DNA of 64,000 nucleotides from Holacanthus passer (lineage: Eukaryota > Chordata > Actinopteri > Pomacanthidae): the NCBI GenBank assembly GCA_025331565.1, contig JAFREQ010000100.1, forward strand, positions 372,001 through 436,000, in the 5' to 3' direction. The notes beneath the pieces are model-generated. The model saw only the letters and a program-made list of their open reading frames with translations. It had not been told where the DNA came from and did no database searches. Positions within the stretch are counted from its first letter, which is position 1; every line of letters begins with the position of its first letter. The position numbers and the translations under genes were made by a program. This document shows, in pieces, positions 1 through 12,560 of the stretch.

Positions 1-524
1 ATTTCATTTGTGAGGTTGAAGTCATTAAAAGTTTAATTCTGCAATTTAAATGTTTAATTTAATAGTTTTATTATAGTGGTATGTGTTAAGTAGCAAGCTG
101 ATACTGGGTGGTTGACTGGTTAAAAATATTTTTTAAAATAGTTGTGACTGTGTGAGAATTGAAGAAAGAATAGCTCTAACAATGGAAAGTAGAAGGGTTT
201 AAAGGTTTGACTCGTGGATATGATATGGGTTGGAAAATACCCAGAAAATAATTCACTACTCTTTCAATCTTTTGTATGTGAATAGAGATAGCCATTTACT
301 GCTTCATGTATTCTATTCTCTTCAATCACACCAATATTCCTAGACCTAGGAATGTCAATCAATCAAAATAAATACTGCTATGTAAAATGACTACGTGCAC
401 AGCACTAGGTGCACTATGCAGGACTTGTGCTTTGCATCATTAGCATCATTGGCAGGCCTCACGCTACATCTCTATATTACCTATGAACAACAAAGTTAAG
501 CTAAATTTCAAATTGTACTGTTCT

Positions 525-700
525 ATACACTACTCACAAAAAGTTAGGGATATTTGACTTTCAGGTGAAAATTATGGAAAATGTAAAAAGTTCATTCTAC
601 AGTGATATTATATCATGAAAGTAGGGCCTTTAAGTAGAAGTATGCATAAGTCCCCATTTAGCATGGTCAAGTCATTACTTCATGAATTCAGATATTTTCA
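525..700. mobile_element. Tc1/mariner-like terminal fragment
   Basis: The motif CTCACAAAAAGTTAGGGATA followed by a GACTTTCAGGTGAAA-like stretch resembles the ends of a DNA transposon common in teleosts. No matching inverted end is visible nearby, so this is at best a solo end. The assignment is from memory of the repeat and is weak. Confidence 0.35.
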
Positions 701-820
701 GTCATGTATAAGCTAACAAAGCTGTGGTTAGAGTGCCTGATTTTTTTCATGCTTCTAGAACCTTTAGAAAGGGTGGTCCCCACAAGTGATGATCAGAAAG
801 TTGGTCCCCATGGAAACCTC

Positions 821-859
821 TGTGTGTGTGTGTTTGTGTGTGTGCGTTTGTGTGTGTGC
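821..859. repeat. interrupted (TG)n microsatellite
   Basis: TG dinucleotides interrupted by TT and CG. It lies in an intron and has no coding role. Confidence 0.85.
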
Positions 860-1723
860 ACGCTAATACTAATACTAATTTGCCTGTAGACAGAAATGTG
901 TGTCAGTGGTTGTGTATATGTGTCAGCACTGTCATAGACTGATGAACTGTACCAGGCATCTGACCTGATGTCAGCTGCGATTGGTTCATGCCCCCTGCAA
1001 ATCAAAATTCATAATAATTGTGACTATTTGGAATAGCACTAATATCAGCAATAAACCTGCACGAACCTTCATTATTTTACACCATTTGTGCAGTAACACC
1101 TACACATTGTATCACACATCAGTTTGTGCTTAGGGACTAATGGAAAAATATTCAAATGCAAACAGATTTTTTTAGAATCTAGAGAAGCTGATTGAGCTAA
1201 ACAGGGAGTTCTCCTCAAATACAATTGAGGTCTTCCAACAATAAAGAGTAATTATTGCATCATGACTCTCATCTGTGTTAGTAATGGACTCTCCAATCTG
1301 GGAAGTCCTAGAACCAGCATTGCTGTGACAAGATGCCAGTTTCATCAGGCAAGTATGCAGCATGCAAGTGTAGGACTAACATGCCTGATAAGATAAACCT
1401 TAGCTCAACATTGTAGCATCGGACAAGGAATAGTCCATCACAAACTTGCCTAACACTGTGGCCATGGCCTGTGTGTGCTTTATCTGAAAGATGTCGATGC
1501 ATTGCAAAAAAAAACAGTCACTGTGCCTTCTGAGAGCCAAAGAGAAGATAAAATTCAAAAAACCTTGTACAAATGTTTTGATTAAGTGTCAGGGATTCCC
1601 CCTCTTCAGCTGTAATACAGTATAAACTGCAAATTACCATCCACAGCAGGTCAGTGAGAGGCTGGTCATTTTATCCCCTTCATCTGTGACACTGTAGCTT
1701 TGTATCTGTCCATTTGTCCACAG

Positions 1724-1864
1724 GATGTCAGCGGCATGTCCCTGAGCATGCTGGCAGCAGCGGGGGGGCAGGACGACATCCTCAGGTTGCTGATAAAGAA
1801 GGGGGTGAGGGTGAATGGACGACAGAAGAACGGCACCACGGCCCTGATGCATGCTGCTGAAAAG
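1724..1864 (+). CDS. mphosph8: mphosph8 exon (window exon 1)
   Basis: Follows a CCACAG acceptor and ends before GTAATG; 47 codons, phase 0 at both ends. It encodes an ankyrin repeat containing SMLAAAGGQDDILRLLIKKG and the start of the next (NGTTALMHAAEK). Confidence 0.9.
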
Positions 1865-2507
1865 GTAATGCGGCTTCTCACCTGAGATGAGAAGGGGGTC
1901 TTATATTTTAATATGATGTTGTGCACTGTCTTTCTTTTAGAATATATATCTCAGACATTTCCCTCGGGATTTTGAGGAGACAAAAACAAGGAGAGTGAAT
2001 ATTAGACTAAATATTGGAATATTGCTAATGCTGGCTCACTGTTTGCTAACACATTAGTTTTAAAATCTTTAGAAGGTGATAATATGTTAGCAGGGCCATT
2101 TCTCGCTTCATGGGGGCCCTATGCAAGATGCTGTTTAGGGGCCACTGGTTTGTCAAACTATGATGGAGAGATTTCGAACCCTTTTGATGGGCCGATAAGA
2201 TGCCACAATCTATTACACCTCACAAGCAAAACAGGCTACAGTCATAATAGCATCTCATATTAAAATTAAACATCTTAAATTGAGCCACTCAGGCAAGTTA
2301 AACTGGAAAAAAGATAATACAAAGAAAACAACAATCCTCTATACGTCAATAAATAAAACAGATATTGAGTGTTTTTAAAAAATGTTTACTTTAAATAAAT
2401 TAAAAATACAACAAAAAATAAAAGTACATTAAATTAATTATAAGTCATCCTAAAGTAATGTTAAGAGTCAAATATCTGAGAGACAACTTCCAGTGGACGA
2501 TGACAGA

Positions 2508-2538
<31 letters not shown>

Positions 2539-5500
2539 TTCCCCCTGGTAGAATCTGAATAACCGGCTCTGAGCTCAGTCAGTCAGTCAGTCCCATGGCA
2601 GGACAGCACAGTCCTTTCACATGTGACATGTTCATTTTATCTTAGCCAACTTCCATGAAGCAAACACTAAAGCTGGCTTGATGACGAACAAATTCTCACC
2701 GGCTAACTAACATTTATCCGAGGTTAGCCGAGCTAGCTAGCTAGCAGAACAAATAAACAAACTAAAACTTACCCTATCCTTTTTACGTTTTTCTTGAATG
2801 ATGGGCAGGTGTCAGTCATTCCCATGATACATGCCGGCGGATTTTAATTCTCCTCAGATGAGGCTGGACATGCAGCTTTGGGGCCCCCTGGTGGCTTGGG
2901 CGCCCTATGCATTCGCATAGTCCGCATATAGCAAGAAATGGCTCTGTATGTTAGTGTTGTGTTTACAGCACGTTGCACTGCCCTAAAGTGGCCAAAAAAT
3001 CAATTCATGCACGTTTAAAATGTAAAACACTGGTGGTGCACCATCATACTCTACTGTAGCACCATCATTTCACTTCCAAACTAAGGTGTTCATTTCAGTT
3101 CCTCATGCGCTTTTTGAATCAGACGCAAATGCAGACTGTCTATTTTCTCACTCATTTGTTTTTATTTCTACCTTCTGTCAGAACTTCTTGACAACTGTGG
3201 CTATTCTGCTGGAGGCGGGCTCCTATGTCAATGCTCAGACATTAGGGGGGGAGACAGCACTGATGAAGGTAATGCTGCATTTCACACATGAAACCAGCCC
3301 AGGTGTGACCATTTACACCAGACACGGATTCTATGACAGGTTAACCTCCTCCAACAGCAGTTTTTTTTTTTTTAAAACCAATGGCGCAATACACATTCCC
3401 AATAATGGTGTCACACTATTTCACTAATCTTGATGTGAATACGCAGACAAAGCTGAAGACTTTTTGCAAGTAAACATGGTTGTAAACAAAGCAGGATTCA
3501 AACTTTTTTTTTAAAAGTGTCTTTGCAAATGTTTTAGGAAATGCATTCATCATGTGTGTTAAACCTCAAGGATACACACAATATGTTTTAGTGAGTAAAT
3601 CTGACTGTAAATGTAACTTTTGTTTGTTTACAAGAAAACTCCACTGGGCACCTTTAGTATAGTGACACTGATTTCAATCATGTCACCCATCCACAGGAAA
3701 AACCTCTGTTTACCATTTCATGCCTAAGCCAAGTGATGTCTGAAGTAGCATCTCAAAACCAGGGTGAATGACATGCTGCACCATTCAGACTGGTGGCAAA
3801 CATTTGTCTTTGGTCAGTGCATCATCTGCAAAGTTAAGCTGAAGAGTTGAAAAAAAGCTGACAAGAGAAAATAAAAGTAGTGTGACTTTAGACTTCTTAT
3901 CCAGTGTGATTTACAGGGGTAGGATCTGTACATGAGACACAGGTTGTGTTGGTGAGTGTTTCCTGTTCTTCACTTCAGGCATGCAAAAGAGGGAACACTG
4001 ACGTAGTGCGCCTCCTGCTGGAGTATGGAGCTGACTGCAACATCTTGTCCAAACACAAGAACACGGCCATGTACTTCGCCAAGCTCAGCAACAATCTTAT
4101 GGTGTGCGACCTCATCAAGGACCACATCAGCATGTGAGTGCTAACTATAGCTCCCAGCCTCAGTCAACACTGATAATGGGAAAAGGATGGAGTTGGATTT
4201 AGCTGGATTTAAGAGAGTGTGTGTTGGGGGGAAGGCAAAAATGGAAATACTTTATTGATGCCATAGCATGTTGTGGCTGAAAAACCTGAACTTTAATACT
4301 TCAAAGAAATCGTCAGAGGTGATGTCAGTAAATAGCACACCCCACTATATTATTTACAATTTATTTTTGGTGTGTGTTTGTGTTCTTGTCTTGTATATAT
4401 TTGTGTAAATCTTGTATGTTGCCTTATATTCTCATACATTTCGCTCTTAAAGGCATTCAGACAGAGTTTTTCTCTGCCCATCTCTCAGGCTGTCCAGTCT
4501 GGCAGAGGACACCATCCGAGCGTACTTTGAGTCTCGTCTGGTGCTGCTTGAGCCCGTCTTCCCTCTCGCCTGCCACAGGCTTTGTGAGGGACCGGACTTC
4601 TCCTTGGAATTTGGCTTCAAGTCACAGCCACAACCAGAGGGTAAAAAAAAAAAAAAAAAAACAAGCGTTCAATTTGGAGGTCATCACTCTGTCAACAGCT
4701 AGTTGCATTTTTAAATACAGAGTTTTGTCATCTCACACAACTTACGAGATGTGGTTTGTTGATCACGTTTTCATGGATTCATTCACTCCTTTCATGGAGT
4801 TTCTCAACCTTGGATTTGGGACCCTACGAAATTCAGACCACATCGTGGGAGACTATTATTTATTTTCTTATTTTCCTCTGTCACAACACCTCTGTCCCTC
4901 TCTCCCATTCCAGGCTCAGGCATCCTCCTTTTCATCTTCCATGCAAACTTCCTGAATGAAATCACAGCCAGGCTCTGCGGACCCTGCAGCGTTCATGCCG
5001 TGGTGCTCAATGACAAGTTCCAGCTGCCCATCTTCCTGGTTGGTTCTTAACAAAAACAACAGACAATTACACAGCACTTAGCTAAAATCAAAAGTTCAAA
5101 GGTTTATCAGAACAATTGTAAACCCTTGGTAAAGTACAACAAGGTCAAATAAAATTAGAAAACATACAAAATAGCAGCAGGTCGAAAGATAAAAGAATAA
5201 AAATTTGTTATGAAGCATAAGATTTTCATTATACTAAACCACAGTTCAATACTACTCACAGTGGCTATTCAGTAATTACATCTCTATGTAGTTGACTTTC
5301 ATTGTTACTGTAAGAGTTTTCCATCCCCATACAGGATTCAAATGACATGCACTTTTACAAAGGTTTCACAGAAAACTACGCATGCATGTATTTCAGCATG
5401 AACTGTTAATTTGATTTATTTTATTTTGTTAAATTTTTCCTTTATATTAAGTGGCGGTACGCTTATTTTTTCTAATGTAATAATTTTTGTCTTCAAACAT

Positions 5501-7692
5501 TCAGGATAGTCACTTCATCTACTCCTTCAGCCCGGTTCCAGGCATCAACAGACTCTTCATTCGTCTAGCAGAAGCACCAACAGCCAAGGTGACTCACTTA
5601 CAGTAATACACAAACACTGCTTTAAAAATACACATAAAAGGCTCTGCTGCCAATCAGGCTATCGTGCAGTGTGACCAAAATTTGTTTTGGGGTTTGACAA
5701 TCGTCACTTTTAGCCATTTAAAGGAAGAATAAATGATCCGTCAGTCCGCAAGTTTAGATGTCCGAATATCTGAATGAGTGAGCTAGGATAGAGTAGCACT
5801 CTTGACGAATGAAAGGGCAGGAGACATGCCGGCTCGCAATCTCAACAAAGTAACTGCAAGGATGCAGACAGAACATGTGTATTTAACTATAGTGAAAATG
5901 TGTTATCTAATAAAAGTCCATCATATTGAGTACACAGGTTGACAGTGGAGATGTGAATTACGCTACAGCTCTTGTCTGAGATTTGTTTTATGGACATTTT
6001 GATACATTTATCCATCTATTAAAACATTTCCATATTGAAGTGTAACTGACATGAATCCAAGCTGACCACAGCTGCTGTGCTTCATGAAGACCCTGTTAAG
6101 ACTACATCGCTGCATCGAAAAAACACAGCCTCCTCATTCATCCTCCTCATTCCTCCTTCATTCAGTGAGTCTGCTGCATTTGCATAGCTGAACCAACTTT
6201 TATCGCAACATAATACAATTTATCCAGTCATCCAGTACTTCTGTTCTAACCTTGTCCTTTTGATGAGAAGATTCCTGATAACTGTGATAACTAATGCTGT
6301 TTCATAGCATTATAAATTTCCCAGGAAGACTTACTGGGTTATATTTCATCTTCTTACCTGTACAAGTAGCTGAACCCAGAACACAGCACAGCACCTCGCA
6401 GTCTCTTACTAAATAAGGAATAAGCTACAAAGTTTTTGAGAGACTTTTCGAGCCTGGAGGTGTTGAGAGTTTCAAAACAGGTTTGGCTGGAACATCACTC
6501 TTAGGTTAGCTAGCTACCACAAATAACATATACTTGCAAGTTTCAGTCACAAACACAAGCATCCAGAAACTGTAACACTGTGTGTGCCCTCTGAGCTCAT
6601 GCTCTGCCTCAAACATTATTCAGGCGCTACAGTTTCACGACAACCTTCCAGTGATAAATAGACATCCTGAAACAGTTGAGGAAACATCAGTCTCTTTAAT
6701 CTGGAATATAATGCACTCAAAATCTTGAAGAACCATATCAGAAGTTTTATTCTCAGCCTATCTGGGCTTGACAGAATTCTTAATATAGTCAACGAATCAG
6801 ACAAAATGTTTTAGTCAATGAAAAGGGAGTTGTATGCAGCAAGTGGGATTCTACTGTAGTCATCTTTCTTCCCAAAATCCCATGAAAACCAAAAACGTGT
6901 AAGTTTGTCATTCACTGTTTTCCAACTTCCCAACTCTGTCCATGGCACTCAGCCCCAATCCTGTTCGTTCCTAGAAGATGGAAATCCCAGTAGCCCCGGT
7001 AGCTCACCTGGTAGAGCATGTTTACCACGTGTGAGTCTGTACCGCAGCAGCCTGCATGTCAGTTTCATTTTTTTCAAAGGGATCAGAAAGTTGCCAACAC
7101 AGCTGGGCGCCGTAGTTTTTATCAAATATTACTCAAAGTGCATTTGTCTATTTTCACCTGTGGGTTAATATATAAGTAAGTATTTACAGCAGCAGGACAG
7201 AGTATGTGGGTTTGACTCAAAATCAACTGCAGTGTGTGTCCATGGTAATGAATGAACGTGTCACCCAGTGTAAGAGTGTGACTCACTGATGTGTTTTTAT
7301 TATTTTTAGGACAACAATGGAGGAATAAGATACTATATCAGGATTTGATACACTTCAAAGGATTCAGTGGTGGTTTTGGTCTTTTCATGGGATTTGTTGA
7401 CAATAAGAAAAATAGAGACTATAACCAGCTTAACTCATTAGTGCTCCAGTTTTTCTTATGTTTATTCCAGACAAAAAATGGAACACATACAATTTTCTCT
7501 ACACCAGACTGCAAGTGTTTGCTGTAAACCTCCAATATACAAGCTTTCAAAAACACTACAAGGGAAACTGTTATTGTAATGAGTAGTAGTTGTGGATAAG
7601 AACAGAGGTGCTAACTGTTTCTTTTTTGTCTGATCTTCTTCTCTCCTCAGGTAAAGCTCCTCATCTGTGCATACAGAGTCCAGCTGCAATGA
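1724..7692 (+). CDS. mphosph8: M-phase phosphoprotein 8, C-terminal part (7 exons, partial)
   Basis: MPP8 is the H3K9me3-reading subunit of the HUSH silencing complex (with TASOR and periphilin). Only its 3' end is here. Exons 1724-1864, 3182-3268, 3979-4133, 4489-4640, 4914-5038, 5505-5588 and 7651-7692 join in frame to 261 residues plus TGA. The first three encode ankyrin repeats (for example LLLEYGADCNILSKHKNTA). The rest encode the conserved C-terminal domain with ACHRLCEGPDF, GSGILLFIFHANF, LNDKFQLPIF and the end AYRVQLQ, all close to vertebrate MPP8. The chromodomain lies upstream of the window. All junctions are GT-AG with matching phases. No frameshift is seen, so the gene looks intact as far as visible. 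Neighbour zmym2 is on the same strand. Confidence 0.93.
2083..2954. mobile_element. non-autonomous hAT element with 8-bp target duplication
   Basis: The element spans 2091-2946 (856 bp). Its ends are inverted copies: CAGGGCCATTTCTCGCT on the left, and CAGAGCCATTTCTTGCT when the right end is read in reverse. The same 8 bases, TATGTTAG, lie directly outside both ends (2083-2090 and 2947-2954). Short imperfect TIRs starting with CAG and an 8-bp TSD are the hAT signature. There is no transposase reading frame. The interior has CAG/CAA and GTCA microsatellites. It sits in an mphosph8 intron. Confidence 0.88.
2506..2538. repeat. CAG/CAA trinucleotide repeat
   Basis: AGC/AAC triplets inside the hAT element. 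A short (AGTC)n run follows at about 2576-2592. Confidence 0.8.
3182..3268 (+). CDS. mphosph8: mphosph8 exon (window exon 2)
   Basis: 29 codons, phase 0 to 0, between CTGTCAG and GTAATG. It encodes NFLTTVAILLEAGSYVNAQ and GGETALMK, a canonical ankyrin helix pair that continues directly into the next exon. Confidence 0.9.
3979..4133 (+). CDS. mphosph8: mphosph8 exon (window exon 3)
   Basis: 155 bases, ending in phase 2 before GTGAGT. It encodes the last ankyrin repeat (ACKRGNTDVVRLLLEYGADC) and the first helix of the linker to the C-terminal domain. Confidence 0.92.
4489..4640 (+). CDS. mphosph8: mphosph8 exon (window exon 4)
   Basis: 152 bases between CTCTCAG and GTAAAA, phase 2 to 1. It encodes SLAEDTIRAYFESRLVLLEP and FPLACHRLCEGPDFS. 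An 18-base A run begins just inside the downstream intron, at about 4643. Confidence 0.92.
4914..5038 (+). CDS. mphosph8: mphosph8 exon (window exon 5)
   Basis: 125 bases after CATTCCAG. It encodes SGILLFIFHANFLNEITARL and CGPCSVHAVVLNDKFQLPIF, the most conserved stretch of the C-terminal domain. Donor is GTTGGT. Confidence 0.92.
5505..5588 (+). CDS. mphosph8: mphosph8 exon (window exon 6)
   Basis: 84 bases, phase 0 to 0. It encodes DSHFIYSFSPVPGINRLFIR followed by LAEAPTAK. Confidence 0.92.
6985..7065 (+). mobile_element. tRNA-derived SINE fragment
   Basis: GGTAGCTCACCTGGTAGAGC matches an A-box-bearing tRNA head. It is followed by a degenerate body and GCCTGCATGTCA, which resembles the post-tRNA segment of common teleost SINEs. 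The B box is eroded, so it is not a functional tRNA. Confidence 0.5.
7170..7425 (+). repeat. interspersed repeat, copy A
   Basis: Shares ordered blocks with 51835-52060 in the same orientation: an AGCAGGA block, GACTCAAAATNAACTNCAGTG, TGGTAATGAANGAA, TGTCACCC, a TTTTTNGGACAACANTGGA block, GAGGAATA, and GGTTTTGG(N) with GACAATAA. No target duplication or TIR is evident at the edges I can see, so the class is unknown. Confidence 0.65.
7651..7692 (+). CDS. mphosph8: mphosph8 terminal coding exon
   Basis: After CTCCTCAG the frame reads VKLLICAYRVQLQ then TGA at 7690-7692, the conserved MPP8 carboxyl end. Confidence 0.93.
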   Translation, partial: VKLLICAYRVQLQ

Positions 7693-10600
7693 TGTCCCCT
7701 CTGATCATGTCAAAGGTCACCCCAAGCCTGGCCAATACAGCAAAACACACAAATAAACACACCACCACATATACACATACTGAGCAGCAGCTGAAACGCT
7801 CTGCCAAGCTCATTGTCCTCTAAGAGAGAAAGAGTTTGTTGGATCCTCGTCACCATGAAGTGAAGCTAAAAGCTGGCTTCCTCAGATGTCAATACAAATT
7901 CTCAAAGACTGAAGCTCATTGATGATATCTGAATTTTGTCCAGACCACAGCTCTGCATTGGCCCACATATGCAGCACAAATACGAGGATATCGCAAGTTC
8001 GATGAAAGCGTGAGTGACCCTCAAGCAGCCCGTCCATTCGTTGTTGACAGCACCGCTACGCAGCTTCCGGGAGCAAGGAGGCAGTCATAAACTCCCTCTT
8101 CTCTCACTGTAGTAACTTCCGAAGCTGAAGCCCACCCGAGTCGTGCCTTTTCTCCGAGTTCCACCTCCTGTCAGTGTGGAAATGATAGATGCGTGTGCTG
8201 TTTGTAAACCTAGCCTGTGTGTACGTGTGTGTAGATTGACAAAGATTTTTGGGTGCATTTGAAAAACATAAGGAGGGGATTCTCAATCACTGTTTTTTTT
8301 TATTATTATTATTATTATTAGCATATTTCTTGGACCAAGCAAAGGCTTTCACACTCTTTTTTTGGTAAAACATTACTTTGTAATGGATTTATTTCAGTAT
8401 ATCAACCTGTGTATCTGTTGTTCCCCGAGGATTTTATTTTTTGAAGAGTCAAAACTTGTGAACTCTTTTCTAAAGCTATGATATGTTTTGGACATCATAT
8501 CTGGCAGAATTTACAGATGACGTAAGTGTCTACACCAACATGAGATTTACATTTTGTGTTACATTTGCTTGCCACCTTAGATTGATAACATCTGTTGGTT
8601 TCACAAAATCAGAGACCAGTTTGTTATCAGAGGAGTAGTTACTAATCTGTCACATCACCTTAGAATCGAGAGGAGGAAGTTCAGACACTGACTCAACTAA
8701 CCTGGGGCACAGACACAACATACATATGTGCATCCTTAAATTTGGCGTCATGCCCCTTTACTCCCCCAGTGTCTTGTTTACAACACTTTACCACAAGTTT
8801 ATACTCCAGATTGAGGTGATTGCAAAGTAGGGTACTGAGTGTTTTTTAAATGAATGAAGAAAAGTTCCTTTTGCCTTCCATGCACAGAGTTGCTGTTTAT
8901 ATTTTCTGGTCTGTAAATATTCACATACTATATATAAATATATACATACATATATACAGTTATAAAGCGTCATCTGATGACTGTTAACGTTTGTTGCTTA
9001 TTTGTCACTGTTGAAGTGGGTTAACTTATTTAGTATGTACAGTAAAAAGCTTAGTTAATTTAAGGGCTAAAAAGACTGACCTTGATCGACCGCCCTGCTT
9101 GTAAAGATTCAGGGTTTTTACATTGGAAAGCTTCTTAGTGACCTACTGATCGATGCAGAATTCAAACATTTTTACACAGACACTGTACCAAACCTGTCAG
9201 TACAGGACTGCCAATCAGAACTCACTCAACACTCAACTCTCCTCTGACAATCTTTTTCATTAGGATTTGAAAAGTGTAGTTGATATTAAAGGAGCCCCTC
9301 CACAGCAAGACATGAATACCAAACCCAAATGTTGCGAGAACATGCCTAGATTTTAGCTGTGTTATATAGCCTGTGAACTCAGCTCAGGGCAGCAATATGT
9401 ATGTCTTTAAAGCGTTGAACAATTCCTGTGAAATGTTTCTGCGTTTGTGTCCATTTGTGGTTTTAAATGAACAACTGTTCTGTTGCTGTCAGAAACTCCA
9501 AATTGATGGGGCCTCTCCACGCTGCCTTAATATCCACAGTTTTCACTAAGTGTTTTTCTTTCTCATTCTCATCAAAGTTAAAAAGTGAAGAAGGAATATA
9601 TCCAGTTGTACTCTTTTTGACTGTTAAAAACATTATAACCAACAGCTCAACTGCACACATGTAAAGCTCCAGTTATTGCTATTAATAGATTTGAATAACT
9701 TGCTTACTGTTCTGTGGTTTTGTCTGAGTGCTACAAAATGTTAGAAGAAGAGCTGCACGACTGAGGTTGTAGCAAGCAGAGACAATCTGGATGCCTGCGT
9801 TCAGTGCTGTCTGCATGAAAGTGTAATCTGCATATACAGACGTAAAGGTTTGATGTGTTTACATTCTTGTGCAAAAGTCTACCCTGATTTTCTGTCAATC
9901 TCTGATATTCTTGTCGCTCTTGCTTACTTGATGTCACAGCTCTTGGACTCAATTTCATCTTAACAGGCATATGGATGCTGCAGAAATCTAACTCAACAAC
10001 ACCCTCCGTCATACTGACACTCTGTAACAAGACTCTAATTTTCAGTTTATCCCTGGCCGAACAATTTTTCACTCAGTGGAGGATTGCAACACATTTCATT
10101 TTACCGTGTTAAATGGTGGAAGAGCTTAAAAAGCGTAGCCAAAGCAACATCATAAGTGGCTTTAGATAGTTTTCGTTTTTATCTTTTACCCTGCATGTCT
10201 TATTACAGAGTGAGGAATCTGTATGTGGAAAAGGTGTCATTTTTGGTGTAGGTTTTAGGAGACAAGCAAAATTTGTGTAGCTCTATAGTTAAGTAGCAAC
10301 TGGGATTGTGATCAGAACCAATCAGTCTAATAAGAAAAATGGGAAACTTAGTGACTTTAAACAACAAAGCAATGAAACTTGTATGTCCAGCCTTTGGAAT
10401 TGGGAGGCCTGTTTGAGGATTACTAGCTCTGTCCCATCCATGGATTATCTGAAAAACCAAAGATGACTCCAGAGCAGACTTCACAAGTAATTTTGCATGT
10501 TTTAGCCCAACTAACCATTTTGCAAATCGCTGAGCTGTGTTTTGTTGGTTTAATGTGTTTTTCCTACTTTCCATGCTCCATGCCATCACAAGCAAAAAAA

Positions 10601-11120
10601 ACTTGAACAAAAAGCATTATTGCAGTTGATGTTCATTGTGATGGATTACACATATGTAGCTAATTTCATGAGTCTGCTAATTGATATTCACAATACAAAT
10701 GAAATGAATAGAAGTCAATAGCCAATAAATTAAGAGATCTGAAGCCTTCAAGAATGCATTCAAAAATTAGTCATTAGAAATTAACAATATTAAGAATTTG
10801 TACTTGTGATAAAACCTGTGTTTTATGAGAAGGACAGTTTGTCTTGATTCTTTGTATTTGCTGACATGGTGTTTTTTGTTGGAGTTTTTTTTTTTTTTTT
10901 TTTACTACTTTGCCAATCCCCACCACTTCTGTCCCACCATATGCACCTTTACTTTAAGAGCATTGGCAAATATTTGGCTCTGAATGTTCCTGCAGGTAGA
11001 TGTACTGTATGTGTGAGTAAGAGTGATCTCAACGTTGTTTGTATAGATGCTGCAGCCAGTCACTGCTTAACCTGAGGCTGTGTCTGTGTCCTTAATAAAA
11101 TGTGTACATATATTTCCACA
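7693..11120 (+). other. mphosph8: mphosph8 3' UTR (inferred)
   Basis: No other gene is visible. AATAAA at 11094-11099, followed by a GT-rich TGTGTACATATAT stretch, is the best poly(A) signal. AATAAA also occurs at 7752 and about 10724, so shorter isoforms are possible. A Pumilio-type TGTAAATA lies at 8912-8919 and an (ATT)n run at 8298-8320. The exact 3' end is an inference. Confidence 0.5.
11094..11099 (+). terminator. mphosph8: candidate poly(A) signal of mphosph8
   Basis: A canonical AATAAA with a downstream GU-rich element. It is the last one before the character of the sequence changes to intergenic. Confidence 0.5.
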
Positions 11121-12119
11121 CTGCTTTCTCTGCCGGTATCCATTCATCCAAGGGGGAGTTTTTAATCCAGTGGAAAATTTGAGGTTGGTATATGAGAACC
11201 AGGTGCTGAGGACGTTTTTTCACAGGTGCTTGTTAGGCATTTTGCCTTTATTTGGTTGGAAAATAAGTGAGGGGTGAAAAAATAGGGTCTCTGGCCAGAG
11301 TTGGTCTGGGGATGTTGCAATTACATGGTGAATAGTTTTTAGTTTGCCCAAATAAAAACATTGAGTTTGGTGTGGTCAATGCTTTACAGAAAATGTCTTA
11401 AGAAGATCTTTTGAAGGATGTGGAAAGGTTGTTCCCTGTGCTTGTTTTCAATCTTAACCATGCAATAATTTCTTGATAGTTTCTCTCAGTAAAAGCTGTC
11501 AAACAACTTTTACAGCCTAATTATTTCCCTCTAACAAAGCTTAGTACATCACAAGAAAAGAAATACAACATAAGTAATTACACACCCTGGCCTTCCAGAC
11601 TTATTTTTTATTTTCTCATTAAATAGTTAATTAACACTCAAAATAATCTGTCGATGTAAGACAGTCTGAACAGAGATTGTTTGTTGGCTATTAAATTAAA
11701 AATGCTGTGAGAGTAATTTCTATGTAGTTTAAATAATGAGCATGTCAAATGTTTACAGTGCATATAATGAACCAAATGTAGCTACACACATACAGGTCAA
11801 ACCCACTCTCGAGTTGAACATCAGATACAGCACCTGTAAAAGTGCCACCTGACCTACAAACATACATGAATGTCCAAGTGAAAACAAACCTCTAAAATCC
11901 AAATCAAGTACAAATATAATACAAAGGTATACCTAAATCATCATTATTGTGCATCAGCTGTTTTCAGAAGCAATGAAGAATCATGCAATGTGTTGAATTG
12001 AGATCCCCTTTGTGAATTCAAGATGTGAGAAGTAATTTTTGGTTAAATACACCTGCATCTGGGCAGCGCCATAATAACAATATTACCTCTAAGGGGAAGG
12101 ATACAAGAATGTTTCCCTA
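11121..12119. other. intergenic, nothing recognised
   Basis: AT-rich sequence with no supported exon, RNA or repeat boundary. Confidence 0.6.
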
Positions 12120-12560
12120 AGAGACTTATGACAATGTTTAGCTGGTGCTTCAGCCGTTGAAGCTTTATAGCAGAGAGGCAAAGAGAAAGCAAATCCACCA
12201 GAAGGCATGTGGGAAACTGAAACAAAGTGGAAGAAGCACACTACCTCCACCATGAAGCCCTGTGGTGGCAGCATTCTGCTGTGGGGATGCTTCTCTCCAA
12301 CAGACCCTGCGAGGTTTGTGATGGTAGAGACTCAAATTCATTCAGTAAAACAGAGAAATCTTGGAGGAAATCCTGCTGCAGTCTGCAATGGAACTGACGC
12401 TTGGGGGAACAAAAAGTAAAAGAGACAAAGGAATAACTTCGAACAAACAATGTCCTGAGCCGAAGAGTCCAGACCTCAGTCCAATCCAGAATTTGTAACA
12501 GGACTTGATAGCTGCTGTTCACAGTCCTACAGTGCTCTATGGTGTCAAAACAATCTTACT
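12120..12560 (+). mobile_element. degenerate Tc1-like transposase fragment
   Basis: The frame from 12207 reads KPCGGSILLWGCFSPTDPA, the conserved GGSxxxWGCF block of Tc1 transposase. Flanking DNA (CACCAGAAGGCATGTGGGA upstream; GAGTCCAGACCTCAGTCCAA and GCTGTTCACAG downstream) follows the usual order of a teleost Tc1 element. Internal pieces are deleted, the frame is broken, and no terminal repeats remain. Confidence 0.8.

Larger units (their letters stand above)
1..1723 (+). other. mphosph8: mphosph8 intron (5' part outside window)
   Basis: No exon is visible before 1724; the chromodomain and first ankyrin part of the gene must lie upstream of the window. The stretch is AT-rich. It holds a Tc1/mariner-like terminal fragment near 525-700 and an interrupted TG repeat at 821-859. 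Short ORFs here show no family resemblance. Confidence 0.7.
5589..7650 (+). other. mphosph8: mphosph8 last intron
   Basis: A 2.06 kb intron with no supported exon. It contains a tRNA-like SINE scrap near 6985-7065 and one copy of an interspersed repeat (7170-7425) that recurs near 51.8 kb. Confidence 0.8.

Noticed and set aside
6985..7065. Functional tRNA gene
   Set aside because: Only the A-box head is intact; B box and cloverleaf are lost, so it is a SINE scrap.
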